A DNA stretch of 64,000 bases from Strix aluco. Its lineage: Eukaryota; Chordata; Aves; Strigiformes; Strigidae. Shown piece after piece: positions 46,703 through 61,700 of this stretch (position 1 is its first letter; each line of letters starts with the position of its first letter). The DNA is taken from NCBI RefSeq assembly GCF_031877795.1, contig NC_133938.1, forward strand, positions 16,462,920 to 16,526,919. The letters are read 5' to 3'. The translations under genes were made by a program, and so were the position numbers. Under the pieces are notes generated by a model that was given only the letters and a program-made list of their open reading frames with translations, was not told where the DNA came from and made no database searches.

Positions 46703-49700
46703 TTACTTGGTTTCTTCTTTGTCACTTTCCGCCCACTGATTTGGCTTGCTATCTCCAGCAGGTTTTTTGGATGCAGCACTGGAACTGGGAAAAAGAGAAT
46801 GTTACAATACAAATAAATTATACTTCGGATAGAAAAACCCGAACTTTTTATGGTACAATGTTTAATATGTTTTGCTACATATCAATCATAAGCCTTAGAT
46901 CAGGCTTTCTGTAAGTTAGCACAACTTAGTCTCTGTGCTCTACATAGAGTTTAGCAGTATAAAAATAACCACCTGCAACATCATTTCAGATACCTGTTAC
47001 GTGTAATATACTGAGATGTCTGGCAAGGTTCTGCTGAAACAGGACCACTCAACATACAGGGAGGTTTTCTTTGAGATGTAGATTTCACTAACTGATTGTC
47101 TTGGTCACAACCTGAGAGACATACATACCATCAGTTAAACTACAGTGCAACTGAAAACATTTGAAGGACTTGCTTTGTGAAAAAACACACCAAACATCTT
47201 ACGGCATGTCTATAATAATAAATCTTGTTACAGACCTGTGATAAAGTTTTGTAAGTACACTTAATGCTACTGAATGAAGTTATGTTAAAATTAGGATTCT
47301 AAATTTGAAAATGAAGCATTTAACACACACAACCACCATTGCAAGTAGCCACACTGAAATCAAGTTTAAAGTCACTTAAATGTAAAGTTTCTCACTTTAC
47401 AATTGATAAAGCTTTTTTACTCCTTAAATAAAAACTTCTCCAGCATGCATATACAATAATCAACACCAACATGAGAACTTGCAAACTTGTCAGAGTACAG
47501 AAAAAAAGTTAAAAGCAATGTTAGATGCCTTAACATTTATATGAACTTAACCATCACTAAAGTCAATGGAAAGACATGGCCAAACTTGGCAGGGCCAGAT
47601 CAATCCCCGCTAACTCTTCCTCACATTTAGATTTCAAAGCTTGCATGTGAAATGGAAAAAACTGGAATGATTCTGTATTCTACAGTATTCATCATAGCAC
47701 TACAGAATTAAGAGCTTTTGGACAAGTGTTATGTAAAAGGGAAATTTAACATTAAAACAATTCTAACGATAATCTGTGGAATAATATCCAAATGGAATAT
47801 GATTCTCTGTGGCAGATTTTTTGTTTTATTACTATTAGCCAGCAGCTTAAGGTTAGGATATATAAGATTGAAGAATCCCATTTAGAAGAGAAAATATGGC
47901 ATTAAATGAATCCAGAAACACTACAATTTGGAAAAAGACAATTACAAATCAAAAGCTTTAGTGTACAATGAATGTTAAACAGATCTCAAGTTGCTGACAG
48001 ATCGCTAAATCAAGTAATTCTTCATAAGCAACAGTTAAACAATCTCAATTCTGTTACTAAAAATAGTTTTCCCTGTAGAAGATCATTTCATTTCACACTT
48101 ACAGATGCACTACAGGAATTGCACAGAGGAGAAACAAGGAGAACCCAGAACACAAGGCAGGCTACTTTATTTAACAAGAACACAAATTCAAGCTATCTTT
48201 ACTTGCCAGGTGTTTCATACACTTATCTTTAGATGATGGCTGCCACAAGAAGAATCTGTTTAACAGAGATTGTTGTTATTTGTTTCTCCTCTGTCCTTTT
48301 TTTTTTTTTGTGTCTCACACCACTCCCTGACCCCTTAGAAAGTACTGAAGAGTCAGTAGCAAAGACCAAAACACTGCACATGCATATTCAGGCATGAGGG
48401 GATGGGAAGTAAACTTACCAACTTGAAAGAAAAAAGAATTGTAGAAGAAAGGAAGTAAAAAAATACTTTCAATAAAAACAATATTCCAAACTATGTCATA
48501 TATAGCCATATTTTCATTATCTTTTCTGAAGAAATTACTCCTTTATGAAGATTTTAATCTTAAAATTCAATGGTTTATTGTTCAAATTTATTTTTATTAT
48601 CATTATGCTCTTTTCACTGTTTATTTTTCCAAAGGATTCTTTTTACTGAATATGTATGTGTACATGTTTAATTACCTCATCTCAAATAAGTAATGCTGCC
48701 ATCTCCACATTATGATGCTTGTTTCCAAAACTTGTTTCTAATCTATACAGATCTCTATGGGTCATGATTTCAACTGCCTTGGCAATTAATATGCTCACAT
48801 TTAATTTAGTAAGAACAGGGAACTTTTAGAATTAAGAGCTGTGCTGTCAGGTACTTGACATTCACCAGATCACTTCACAAATATAAATTCATTACATAAG
48901 TAATCATCAGGGAGCGAGTTATCACAATTCTCTTTTAAAAAGGAGATTTTGAACCATCAGTTACCTTGACAATTAGAGGCATACATGGTAAAATTGGTCT
49001 TGGGAAGTTTGGGGGGTTTTAATAGTTTTGTTCATATTTGCATCTTCTAGTTGAAAGGGGGGGAAAAGAAACACATTACAAGAGCACAATTTGAACCAAA
49101 TACTTGCTTCCTAAGAAGGCACTTGGAGTTGTCACATTTTCAGAGTGCTTGTAATCAGTAGACATACTTAAGAACTGTTGCTTCAGCCATGCTCCTCTAT
49201 CTTCTTCAAATGCCTTTCTCTAGGAAAAGAAATGACAATTTACACTTACGACCATAGGAACAAGCTTAGTCAACATTACATTGCTGCTATCTAAGAAAGC
49301 AGAAGCTGTACCATATCCATGTAATTAAGGAAAGCCAGCAGTTTAACACAGAATTACAGTCATGTGAGCAACCTTTTGAATTCAATAAGGATTAGCTCAG
49401 GACATATTTATTTACAAGCCAAACCCCATGATTTGTTTCAGAGGTCTGACTAATCCTTTCATTTTACTGTTCTCCACTCCTGTGACACAATCTCCTGTTG
49501 CTGCCTCCTATGCTCCCCCTCCCCCTCAGTGTGGCACTACCTCTTGGAGGTGGCCCTCATTTCTGAGCAGCTGCCAGTAAGAATTACTGATTAAACCTCA
49601 ACCCCGAGCCTTCTCCTAACAGATAAAAACGACATTTAAAATAGAACTGGTTACTTCTGTCTGAAACTGGGGCAGAAAGGAAGGGGCTGTTTCATTTTCC

Positions 49701-52700
49701 AATCACTGAGTACAGAAAAGGAAAATAATGGCTAAAAGACAATCTCTAAAAGATTCCAGTGGCTCTGGAATCAAGCAACAAGCTATTTCATCTCCAAAAA
49801 CCATCAGTGAAACAGAATGCCCCATTATATAAAATTATTTCTACTGTGTCAGCAGAAGAATAGAGTAAGCTGAACTCTATAGCAAACTTTCAAACACACC
49901 TATAAAACTTACAGCATTACTTCTCTTTTCATACTTAAGCATTTTATCAAGTAGAAGCATAGGTAGTTACACTTATGCTGCAATGCAGTCCTAAACATTT
50001 CTGGGCAAACAACTATCATTTATTATCACTCAAGACTTTTAAAGCTGAATTCAAGGTCCAACGTGAAATTCGCAGGTTCATTAAAATGCAAACAAAATTA
50101 AATTAAATCGTTGAAGAATACATATCTATATGTAGTGGACTGAGTCATTATCTGTCACCATGTGAACTACTGTTGTGCCAGCATCTCAAGTAAAATCTCT
50201 AGTATTTCATGTTCTTTACAGTAACCTTTACAGCATAAGAATAAAAAAAAAAAAAGCAGCTGTCTCGAGTCAGACAAGTTGTCCATCTAGCTCAGTATTC
50301 TGTCTCCAACAATAGCCACACGAGATGCTATTTATGAGATTGCATGAACCTGGCCACTTTCTGCAGTGCTTTCCCTCAGAGGTTCCCAGCCCCAAGTGTC
50401 ATTTGATTAGAGATGTTGGAAGGGACCCCCTTGTCCCCCTGCTTTTCGTATCCATCTGTGGATGTATTGGTCATGATCTTGGGCAACTGCTTTTTGAACC
50501 TGCTGGTATTGATTGCCTTCATAATCTCCTGTGGCAGCCAAATCCAGAAGTCAACTACCTGATATATAAAAACATACCTTTTTTGGATATGTTTTAGACT
50601 TAATTTCAAGCAGTTTCTATGAGTTCCCTCTAGTCTTAATCTTGAGAGATTTGGTGAACAGTACTGCTTTTGTCTGACCAACTGAATCCAGTTTTATAAA
50701 TTTTAATCACATCCCACTCCAACCTTCTCCTCTATGTGTCAAAGTAAGCAGTTCTGTAAGCAATAAAGTCCATTTCTTTTTCCCTTTGATGGCTTTTTTC
50801 TTGTCACATCTGTACCATCATAGTCTCATGACATCATCGTGACCTCCTTTCCCTACCACGCTTGTAAGCCCCTTCATGTTCTTGGCCCTAAGTACTGGCT
50901 AGACCAAAGGACACACGTGCCAGAGCTCATTTAGAGACATATCTACCCTGAGTGCCTTCCAGTATGCATGCTTACTGGCCATCTTAACTACTGGAACACA
51001 ACAGGTAATGACTCTGCTAAGGGAAAGGCAACAATTACTTTGTGTTTCTGCAACAGTCACAGGTTTTCACAAAAGTTTAGGAATCAAGTACATTTGAGAA
51101 TGCAACCGTGAAACCAAATCTGACTGAAATTTGCATAGGCCTTGCTTTTGTAGAAAACCAAACTTAAGCAGCATCTAATAAATGGTTTAGTGAATAATTG
51201 GACTGATTTTTGGAAGTACTTAGATACTGCAAAAGCTGAAACAAAAATGGGTCATGCCAGTTGCAGCAACTGCATTTCCAATACACATAAAAACTTGGGT
51301 TTTTTAAATGCTAATAGAATGATGTCCTACAATGACCAAAGATGTTTTATACAGTATGGGAATGATATTTCTCTACAGATGTTAACAAACAGATACTGTT
51401 GGACAGCTGCACTTGTGTAACAGTAAAACTACTTAACAATGGTAACACATCTTCCATAGGAGTTCCCTTTTCTAATATCCTTCCACTTTTCTAATACCTC
51501 AAGTCCTAATCTAATAGCAGCTTCTGTAAAACTTCTTCTTTCCTTCTCAAAATTCTTTTTTTGTTCTCGAAATAGTCTCCATTCTTCCTGAAGACGCTCT
51601 CTTTCTTCCAACAAATAGCAGTCCTGTAGTAACAGAGTGGTGTCATCATCACATGGAGACATAAGCTGCTGCTGCAGATATAGAGCAACAAAAGACACAA
51701 ACATTAATTTGGGAGTGACTGTTAAGAGGTGCAGTATTTCCACAGGTTCAGTTTTATCAGAAAAATGGCTGAAGTTTAATACGGAAACAATGTAGCAAGT
51801 ATCAAGTTGGTGGGGGCATAGCAAGCAAAATGTCCCTGTTCAGGCAGCTGACCTCAGGAGCCTTCCCCACCTTTGTTTATCCCCCAAAATTATTTCTACC
51901 AGAATTACAAAGTCATTAAATTACTAACCAACTGACTAGCACACCTATACTCAGACAAACAATTAAGATATTTAAAAAGCATTATCAAAGAACATAGAAA
52001 GGCTCAGAGGTGAGAGAAGCGGCACATTAAAAAACAAAAAAGCTTAGATTCAGTGTAGAGAAGATACAAGGAAAATTAAAGCCTACTACCTGCAAGAGCT
52101 GTTGCTGAGTTTTGATCATTTCTTTGCATTGCTGAATCTCTAATTCTAGCTTTTCAGTTTCCAGCTCATGGTCTTCTCTTGAAATGACATCTTTTTCATT
52201 CAAAGCTCCTGAATGTACACGTGACACTAATGGGGAAAAAAAAAAGATACTTAGAACAAAAAAAATCCCTCACATCATGGACTCACAGCAATAGCAAGAG
52301 ATTTTAGACTGTATTTGTTTCATCCTGAAAGACAGATACACAGTGTATTCAAAAGCACTTCTATTAGAGACAAGAGATCCAGAATTGGTGCTACACATGT
52401 AATTATGCACAAAATCCAGTTCAGAAAAAAAAAAAAAACGGCAATGAAAGCATAGCTGTTTCACACTCCCCAAGGTAAACCAAGCATCTGCACTGCAATA
52501 AAAGTGTCACACAAAAAACCCACTTGTTTCAGCAGTTATTTAAAAGAAAAATCAAGACAACTGAAGACTTCTTTTCATTCACATGCTGTTAGCCCATTAT
52601 TCTGAGCCCATTTTGAAGGGCTTGTGTGTTCATAAAAATATGACAGTAACTATATTTATCACAGATATAAAAAGAAAGCCTTTTTCTTCAAGTCCTGTGA

Positions 52701-55700
52701 AGGCAAAATGGAGATAACAAACATTGTGTGCATAGTTTCATCCCAGTAAGGGAATGAATTAGAGAGGAATAAAATTTATTTTGTATAATTACATACTGCT
52801 TTGTTTCATTTCATGCATAGCTATCACAGTGATTGTAATGAGCCAAGTTCTGATCCCCTGATGCCAGTGTTTAAACATTAATTGAATTCAAAAGGACTAG
52901 ACTATGGTCATCAGTATAAACCCAAGAAATAAAATGGTGACTCCATGAAAGCAGCAAATTCTTGAAACATTTTTCCTGACGCTTACAACTATTTTTTCAG
53001 TTCATTACACCAAATCAAGTATTACACAGAACAAGTGCTCTTAAAATCCTTTCTACAGTAAAAACACCCTCATAGACCATCTGCTCTTTTATTTGCAATT
53101 GCATGCATGACCTTCTCAGTCTTATTCTTAACTGCAAACATCCCTGTGGTAGCAGCAACATTTGCTTGCATGGGAAAATAATACTAGGAAAGAATTTTAT
53201 ATATTTTTAGCTGCCTTTTAATACTGTTTAACAGCTGGAAATGAGAAGGGTCCGGCACCATACCATCAGCCAGTTCTCTTTAGAATGCCACGAGAATCCT
53301 CAGAGGTACGGATATGGCAAGCCTAGACTTGAGAAGGATTTACATATTTTGCATCCAATTACTTCAAATTGTTACATCTGTGTTACTTGTAGATCTCAAA
53401 GTTGGGAAAAGGCAACAAACATTATTACAGGGCATGTACTTTCCAAAGAAAAATAATTATTTCTTTATAAAGTTGCTGTTTACTGTGTCAAACTATAATT
53501 GTGTCCTTTCTCATGATAACAGGTTGGTGTGCAATTGCTTCCCTAACTACCTACAACTAAAACTCAGACAGAAAAACGGTAATCACAAAGCCTTTCAGAA
53601 AGTCTACCAGGTCACAATTCCTTCCATTTTAGCTTCCTTTTAGCTTAAGACAGACAGTAAAGTAAATCCTAAGAGCATGATACCAAATGGAATTATCAGT
53701 AGCATTTTATATGTACATGTATTACAGTTAAATGTCACCTTGGTTATCCAGCTTTTCAACGTGATTTTTCAACATTCTCCATTGTTTTCTAATGCTGTTG
53801 GTAAGCTGCTCTCGCACAGTTTCACAAGACAGTTCCCACATATTCTCTTTATTTAACTCTCCAATATCTTCCTCCAGGTCTGACAGCACCTGTAGAAGCA
53901 GAAACAGGAAGCTGCAAACCACTCCACCACTCCAAATACGTGTGTTTATTTAAGTATGCATATGAATTTAATTTACTGAAGAGAAGGAAAACCCTTATAT
54001 AGAGGAAAGACTTTTCCATCCGGGGAAATCTGACTGTCAGGGAGTTCAGTTCCCTGACGGCATAATGCTGAAGAGACAGAAGTGAAGTGGTAGTCCCCAG
54101 AACCCCACCACAGAGAGAGCGTATCACCTAACAAGACTCACTCTCACACATCTTGAAGCTAGGTAAGTTCAGACTGCTGAGTTCTGCTGTTAAACTTCAG
54201 CAGTAGCTGCCCATAAACTCACTATGCAGCATGAACAGGATTTAAGACAAAGATTTTCTCCTCTTGAGAATTAAGGAATTTGTCCCTGCCTTGTTTTTCA
54301 CCATGATAAAACACCCCTGCAACACACTGAAGGTAGAGTGGAACTAGCACCTCCTTCTCCCACTTCCATTTTACACCACTGTTCAAACATCAAACCTGAA
54401 TGCTATCCCGAAGAGCTAAGACATAAAAGCCTAAATGGAAGAGAGAAGACTAGCCCATGGCAATTTAGTAGATTTAAGTTGAAAAGCTATAGCCGTTTCA
54501 ATACCTGGCACGAATACTCCACTCTTCTCAAGCATCTAAACCATTCTATACAATCCCCTTTATCTACAAGTAGGTAAGAAAAATGGAATGGGAAGTACAA
54601 AAACAAGACATTCAAAGGCATCAAAGTAATCATTTACATATGCAGTAAGCACTGTCTTTCAAACCTGGATCACAGGAGATCTTAAGGAGTAAAACAACAG
54701 CTATTAAAAAAAAAGGCAGGTTTTTGGTTTGGGGCTTTTTGGTTTGGTTGGGGGGGGTGGTGGTGGGGGTTAGTTGATTTAAGAGGTTTATGTGACCTCA
54801 TAAAGAAACATCTTATTCCTTTACTTATCTTTATACACACTTAACACAATGAAAGCCCAGTCTGGAGTAGGTCTCTGGATAGTACTGTGATAATATGGCA
54901 GTCCAGCTGGTTTCATGGCTTGTGATTTTGCAATGGGAAGCAAAGTGATAAATGATGCGACTACATCACTGGCTGCCACAATCCAAGGTATATGCTTCCT
55001 TCTAAGAATCAATATGAATTAGCATTTCTAAGTAGAAATGCAATGTTTGGGGATTTTTTTTATTCTGCAAGGGATTCAACCCACACCACCCTACAACCCC
55101 TGAAATAATTCCACTTGAGACTTGCATCTAGTGAGTACTTCTATTATTATTCTACTACTAGCAATTACTATTGTCTAGTGAGTTGTTCTGCTTAATTTGG
55201 TTAATTAGTATTATTACAAAAGAACTAACCAGAAGTTTCAGTGCAAGCATTTAATATTTTCTTAGCAGTTTATTAATGCTACAACAGTTAACAAGTACTT
55301 GTCTAATCACCCAAGAACAGTGAATTTCAGAGCACTAAGTCCCAGTTTTTCCTCAAGTTTGTTTCAATGCGCAAGTTCATAAAGACCCCATTCCCACAGC
55401 TGGCTGTACTCAAACATCCTGGGGCTGGACAAATGCACTTGAGATGGCTCAGAAACAAAGGGAGTACAGCAATTAGGCAGGTGAGGGGCCCTTCTGAAAT
55501 GGCAAGCCCTAGATTCCACTAAACAGCACACTCTGGAAACCTCCATCTACACATATTCTTATGTGCCAACATGTATTATTTACTGTAATAGGAAATACTT
55601 CATAATTTGTTCTGTAGAGTATCCATATTCTCTTAATATCCTATTACTAGTACACCATCATCTTGACTGTTTCCTAGAATCTAGACTTTATGCATGTTTC

Positions 55701-58700
55701 CTGTATTTCAACTCTTTCTTATGCCCAGTGGTACTCTTTCTCTTATTGCTAAGAGAAAGCTCAGTTAACCTTCTAGATTCCCTACTTCACTCTGACATCA
55801 AAACAGAACTGCAACTTCTAGCAAGAAATCAGCAAATGGAATAAACAAACACTGAGAAACAGTGAATGTGCAGTGTGCTGTTCCATAACAATAAAGTATC
55901 CTGTGCAAATGAAGAAATACTTAAAAGCCTGGAAACAAAACAACCCCACAAACCATTTTACTCAAAAAAAATCAAATATTTTCCTTGAACATGCCAGCAG
56001 CTCCGCAAAAGTAACTAACAGCTACTCTAGTCCATGTACTACAGGAGTGCACCTTAATTACGTTTCCTCCACCCCCATGGATTCTATGGCAAGCCTGGTT
56101 TCTTTGCATAAGCACCTTGAAAGCTAGTATCAACATCTTAGTATGCACGGCAGACAAAATTCAAAATGCACCATTGCACAGAATTACATACTGGTACCTA
56201 CTGCATTTAAAATTCATTCCAAATACGCTTTCCATTGACTGACTGGGAAGAATACACTGGGTATTGTTCACAGACAGTAGAACATTTAAACATGGATAGA
56301 TTTCAAGCAGAAATGTGCAGTCCACTTCAAGTTCCACAAGAAGTTTACCTTTTTTTTTTCCCCCCATAATGATCAAATTAACTCCAGCACTATACCAAAC
56401 TACCACACAGATCTAATTTTAACTGAAGAATACTTACTGGCCCATCTTCAGACCTTTCTTTAGGTTTCTGTTTCTGTGGTGGGAGAAGTAAAATAATCTC
56501 TTTCTTCATTTGCTGAAGAACTTTTTTCAGCTCAGCATTTTCCACTAAAAGCTGTTTTTGGCGTTGTTCATAATCACTTAACAGAACTTTGTACATTTCT
56601 TCTTCATTTCTGGAAGAGGAAATCTTACAGTAACAACATAAAAGCCATAATAGAACAACTTTAATTGAAGCATATAAGACAACTACCTGGCTTCTGTCTT
56701 ATCAGTCCTCCATGCACCTCTCTTCCCATCAGCTCTACCAACATAATTTAGAACTTCCATAGCTACAAATGAAAAGGATATTTCAAAAGCGTGAAACAAC
56801 ATGCAAATATATAAATATTTAGGAGACACTGCATTTACTTATTTGCATTTACATGTAGTTATTGTCAAGAGACCACATCACCCAATTATCCTCCTCAGTC
56901 TACAGACCTGTATGAAACCACATTGCCCTGCTTAACAAAGTAAGAGTAAGATAATCAAGGAAAGAAGATAATTTTTGTGTTTGGAAACTCAGAGGGACAT
57001 ATTCTCATCTTTTATATGTATTTCTTAATGGCACCTTCACCCTTATTTCAGCCTTTGTATCAATTGTGCATCAACTCTAACCTCTCTTCTGGCAATAATA
57101 GCAGTTTTATCTCCAGTTCAGAGCAAGCAACTTCCTGATGTTTCACAAGGTGTTCCTCAAAGCAAAGAAACTACTCTGTCCACATTAGAAGGAAAAAAAC
57201 AACCACAACATCTTCCCCCCCACTCCAAATTGAGTGTTGTTCAATTCTAGTCAGCTATCAAGTAAACAGTAAACTAGATTTAAAACCCTGTCATTTTGAC
57301 CTCACTGGTACTTGAACTACTATTAGCCAACTGAAGTCAAGAACATGCCACAACCAAGTTTTGCTGACTGCAGGGTGAGACTTCTAGAGATTACTGAGCC
57401 AATACCTAAAGACTTTCTGTAGCCAAAATAGGTCTTCCTACTACAGTGTCCTAACCTGGTTTGGCTTACCCACAAGCACTTTCAGAAAACTAAATCAGCA
57501 GAAAACCAACTTGGCAACAACAGGAATAGTTTTCTTCTGGTTTAGTGAACTAAACCAGCTTACTAAAATACAACATGCGCTACAGTTGGCAAACAGCCAA
57601 GTGTTTCGGGGGTGGCAGGAGGAGTAAGAAGAGAAAAGTAGGACTTCCCTTCCAGAAGACATGTTTACGACACTATCTGAAAGTCTTGTCATGGTAGCAG
57701 TAGAAAGAAAGTTGAGGAAACACAGCTCTAGCTTCAGAATTAATTCCAAGTAATTCTACAAAATGAGTTTTTTACTAGGGAGAGATCTCCATCTTGGTTT
57801 GTGCTTGTTAAACAATCTTATGTAAAACATTATAAAAGTTTATTACCCTTACAGTCAGCTGACATGAAATACTACATCTGTTATGTAAGATTTTAACATC
57901 TAAAAATATACAAGGAGAACCATATTGACTTTAAAGATACCCAGAACCAAATTTAAAGTTTTAACACACAAAATTTTTACAGCTATTTTGCTGTAGTCAA
58001 CTTCACAGCTACTTACCTATCTTTTTGTCCTTTTTGTTCATGACTAACTGATGCAAGCGTTCCTTTAATTTGTTATATTCTCTCTCTTTCCTCTTCATAT
58101 CATGATTGTACTGTGTAGCTCTACTTGAAATTATGTTCTGTAACTTCTGTACCTAAAAGCAACCCCACAAAAACTGTATTTCTTCAACTAAAGCATAAGC
58201 ACATAAATCTCTTCAGAAAACCAAAACAAATACATGAAGTGAAATGATGCTTCTATCAAACCTTATTTCTGGTGAAAGGGACAAAAGGAATCAGGAGAAC
58301 TCTCCCAACCCATGGATTCTGACCTCAGACTTATCTCAGTGAATTTAGTTTCTTTTCTGCAGAAACCAACACCATAAGCAACATATTATAATACTATAGC
58401 ACCTCTGAAGTACAACTGAACTCATGTTCTGACAATTCACGTAACTTTAACACCTTTATTGAACAGAGCAGAGAAAGACTCGTTTTTGCTTTCAGTAATT
58501 AACATTCAGGACCTAGTTTAGCTCTAAAGTATGCTTGTTAGGCTTACACTAAAAACCAAAAATAATAAACTCTTCTTCTTTTGGGAATAATAAACTCTTT
58601 GTCTTCTGGAAGACAGACTATTCCATTTGGTCAAAAAGAAACATATAAAGCACATTCTTGGCCTGTACTATCAATATGTGGGTTTTTCTGAATCATCAGT

Positions 58701-61700
58701 TTTAACCTTACAAATATACAGCACATTCAGTATTTTAAGCTGGAACTTCAGGATATTCGCTATATACAGATAGTACTGATTGCTAACTGTATGAATGTTT
58801 ATGAACACAGAGAACAATCACAGAAACTTAGGAGCCATATAAAGTACGGGGTGGGGGGGAAGAAGCACACTGGAAGCAAATCCCAAACTGAGCAGTGTCT
58901 TGGATTTCAAACTGTTTTCTGATCCTGGTTCTCCCTACCTCCCTTCTTTCTGATCTTTCTCCTCTACAATATAACAAAAAAACACCAAAGAAAAGCTCCT
59001 ATACACATGTTTGAGGATGTGACTGAATGCTGTTGCCCCCTCCTACTTTTTGGTATTTTTAAACATTCTAAGATAAAGCTATGCTCAAAACTATATCAAG
59101 CCTCAGAAAACTGCGCATGTACATTTCTGCAGTACTGTCTATCACTGTAACTCAGAACTATCCCTTACAGAACCTATTTATACATATGTAACATGCCAAT
59201 TTCACTTTGGTGAAAGACAACATTTACCAACAAAAAAGCATTCAAAATACTAGACCTCTTGCAAAAAATCGTATTATTGAATATCTGTGTAATGTCTTGT
59301 GTTAATGTACAAAACAACTCACTTCATCCTTTTCATTTTTAAGTAACTGGTGCAAATTTCTGTTCTTGCTTTGCAGTTGTCTGTCTCTTTCCTGAAGTCC
59401 AACTATTTCCCTTTTAGATAATTCCAATTGTTCCTAGAAAAAGTGTTGATAGTTCAGTATCAATAAGAATTAATAGCGAAGGATTAAAAAAAAACAAAAC
59501 ACCACCACTCAAGTCAAACTGCCATACCACCTCATATGAAGTTAGCCTACATATTTGATCTCTGGTGTTTTAGGGATGATATTGCATTCTCAATGACAAG
59601 TTAGTTCTATTTTCTGGAGTAGTAATTATGATTCTGCAGCATGAAAAACACTCCTGCTCACAAGAAATAAAAATTTAGCTTGGTACTTAACAGATATTAT
59701 CCTATACAGTTACTGCTTTTACATTAAGTCAGGATTCTGTAAGCATCTGCCTTACTATCACAGTATAGATATACTAAGCAACCTGTATGAATTTGGGACT
59801 ACAGTATTACTGAAATGCTTCTGTTAAATAATCAAGGGAACAATTAACACAGGTACACAGACTGTGACCATAGCAAAGCAAATGGGACATTTCACATATA
59901 CAGAGTAAGGCCAGACAGATGATTTCATTATACCAGATTATGCAAAACTAGCACTTTAGAAATCTTTTTTCCACAAATACAAGACTCAAACAAACCTGAA
60001 ATTGCCAATTTAAATGACAGAGGAAAATACTACATACAAGCTCTTTTTTTTTTTCATGTATAGTGAGCTACAAATGTGTTGAGAGATTTAAGCAACAAGA
60101 ACTTCTAAGCAAACCACACCAGAATATATGTAACAATAGTGGAAATCAAGATGATTGCTGCATGGCATCTGAAAATTTGCACAAGCTGACAGCTAAATTA
60201 AATGCCTGGGATTGAAGTAGCACTAACAAGTACTCCCCAGCCCTCACCTTAAAGCCATTTGTCTAGGGAAAGTAACTGCAGTGGTCTGGAACCTAATATT
60301 ATACAATGTTTGTATAAAAATGACTGCAGTTACACATGATTTTTAATGTCACATTGAAATGATTCTACACGGACAACCAATCTCAGCAAGACTACTATGA
60401 TTTTGAGAATCTAGAGCAGTATTCGTCAAGGAGATCGTGCTGCCCAGTCTAGTGAAAAGCAAGCCTAAAAGGCCCTGAATCATGCATTGAAATATTTTGT
60501 TTTATTTTATTGACGGAATCAAGGGAAAGACAACACTTTTCTAATATGACTGCACATACAAGTACCCGTGAAGTAGCATAGGCTGTGAACTTCCAATGTA
60601 TCAGCTACTCCACGGTGACTGGCCTTGTGCATGTATTTATCCTGTGAGAAGACAAAGCTTAGTAACTTCAGTTTTGATAACAGCTTCTGAGCAATTTTTA
60701 GAAGACTTTGTAGTCATTTATCCAAGGAATCTAGCAACAGCAAAAAGAAACCACACCCAAAACATGGAAAAAGCTACAGATAGAGAGAAAGACTGGTAAC
60801 AACCCTGTGCCACACCCTAGAAATGCTACCTACATTTTTACTGGTTACAGTTATATTCGGAATTTATCTCTTAGAGCTGGGCACATCCTTTTAAGTGATA
60901 CTGAATGATATGAAGTGTTTAACATTTTCACCTGCAGCATGCATTAACACTTCCAACCCAAACAGTCTTCCCACTTCCTTGATTAAAGAAGCCATAATTC
61001 TCCGTAAGTTTTCAGTTCTCTCATTAATTTGTATTTTGTTAACTTTAAGGAATTTTCAACTGGAAAAAAGCCTTCCAAAAAACCAAAACACACACATAAA
61101 AATACAATTCCAGATTAGTACTGGGGAGAAAAACAGAAAAAGCACTCACTGTTAAGAACATACAGTATCTGTTAAACATAAGTGCTGCCTAATATTGGTA
61201 AAATTCTCTTGGTTTCTACCTTTAATTTAGCATAGCAGTTCTGCAAGTGATCCATATCACTACCCAGTTTCAGATGCTGCATTTCTACTTCTTCCTGAGC
61301 TCGAAGGTTCTTGTGCTGCAGTACAAGCAATTCATTCATGCAATTTATGATCGATATTAAATTTAATTCTTGTCCTTTGGACTCCGCATAAATAGAAGGA
61401 AAGCCCAATGTTGTCAGTTCCTGGTAAAACACAAGGGAGATGGGAATAAATAACTGAATCGATCTCTCACAATTCTCCAAAAGAGAGAAACAGTATCAGG
61501 TGAGATCCTATATGAAGGGGTGGGGGGAAACAACAGGACACACACCCTATTCCCCACCAACTTTGGCTTCTGAGCATTGAGAAAGAAGCCTTCTTAATCC
61601 AGTGACTCTTTACTACCACAACTGATTTAACGTCACCTTCACACAACCTCCAGTAAACAAGATCTGACTTACCCTATTGAGATAGGATATACTCTGTTCA

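Noticed and set aside
48965-49046. Skipping of SSX2IP exon 12 as an explanation of the frame break
   Set aside because: Joining exon 11 directly to exon 13 gives a stop within a few codons, so skipping does not restore the frame.
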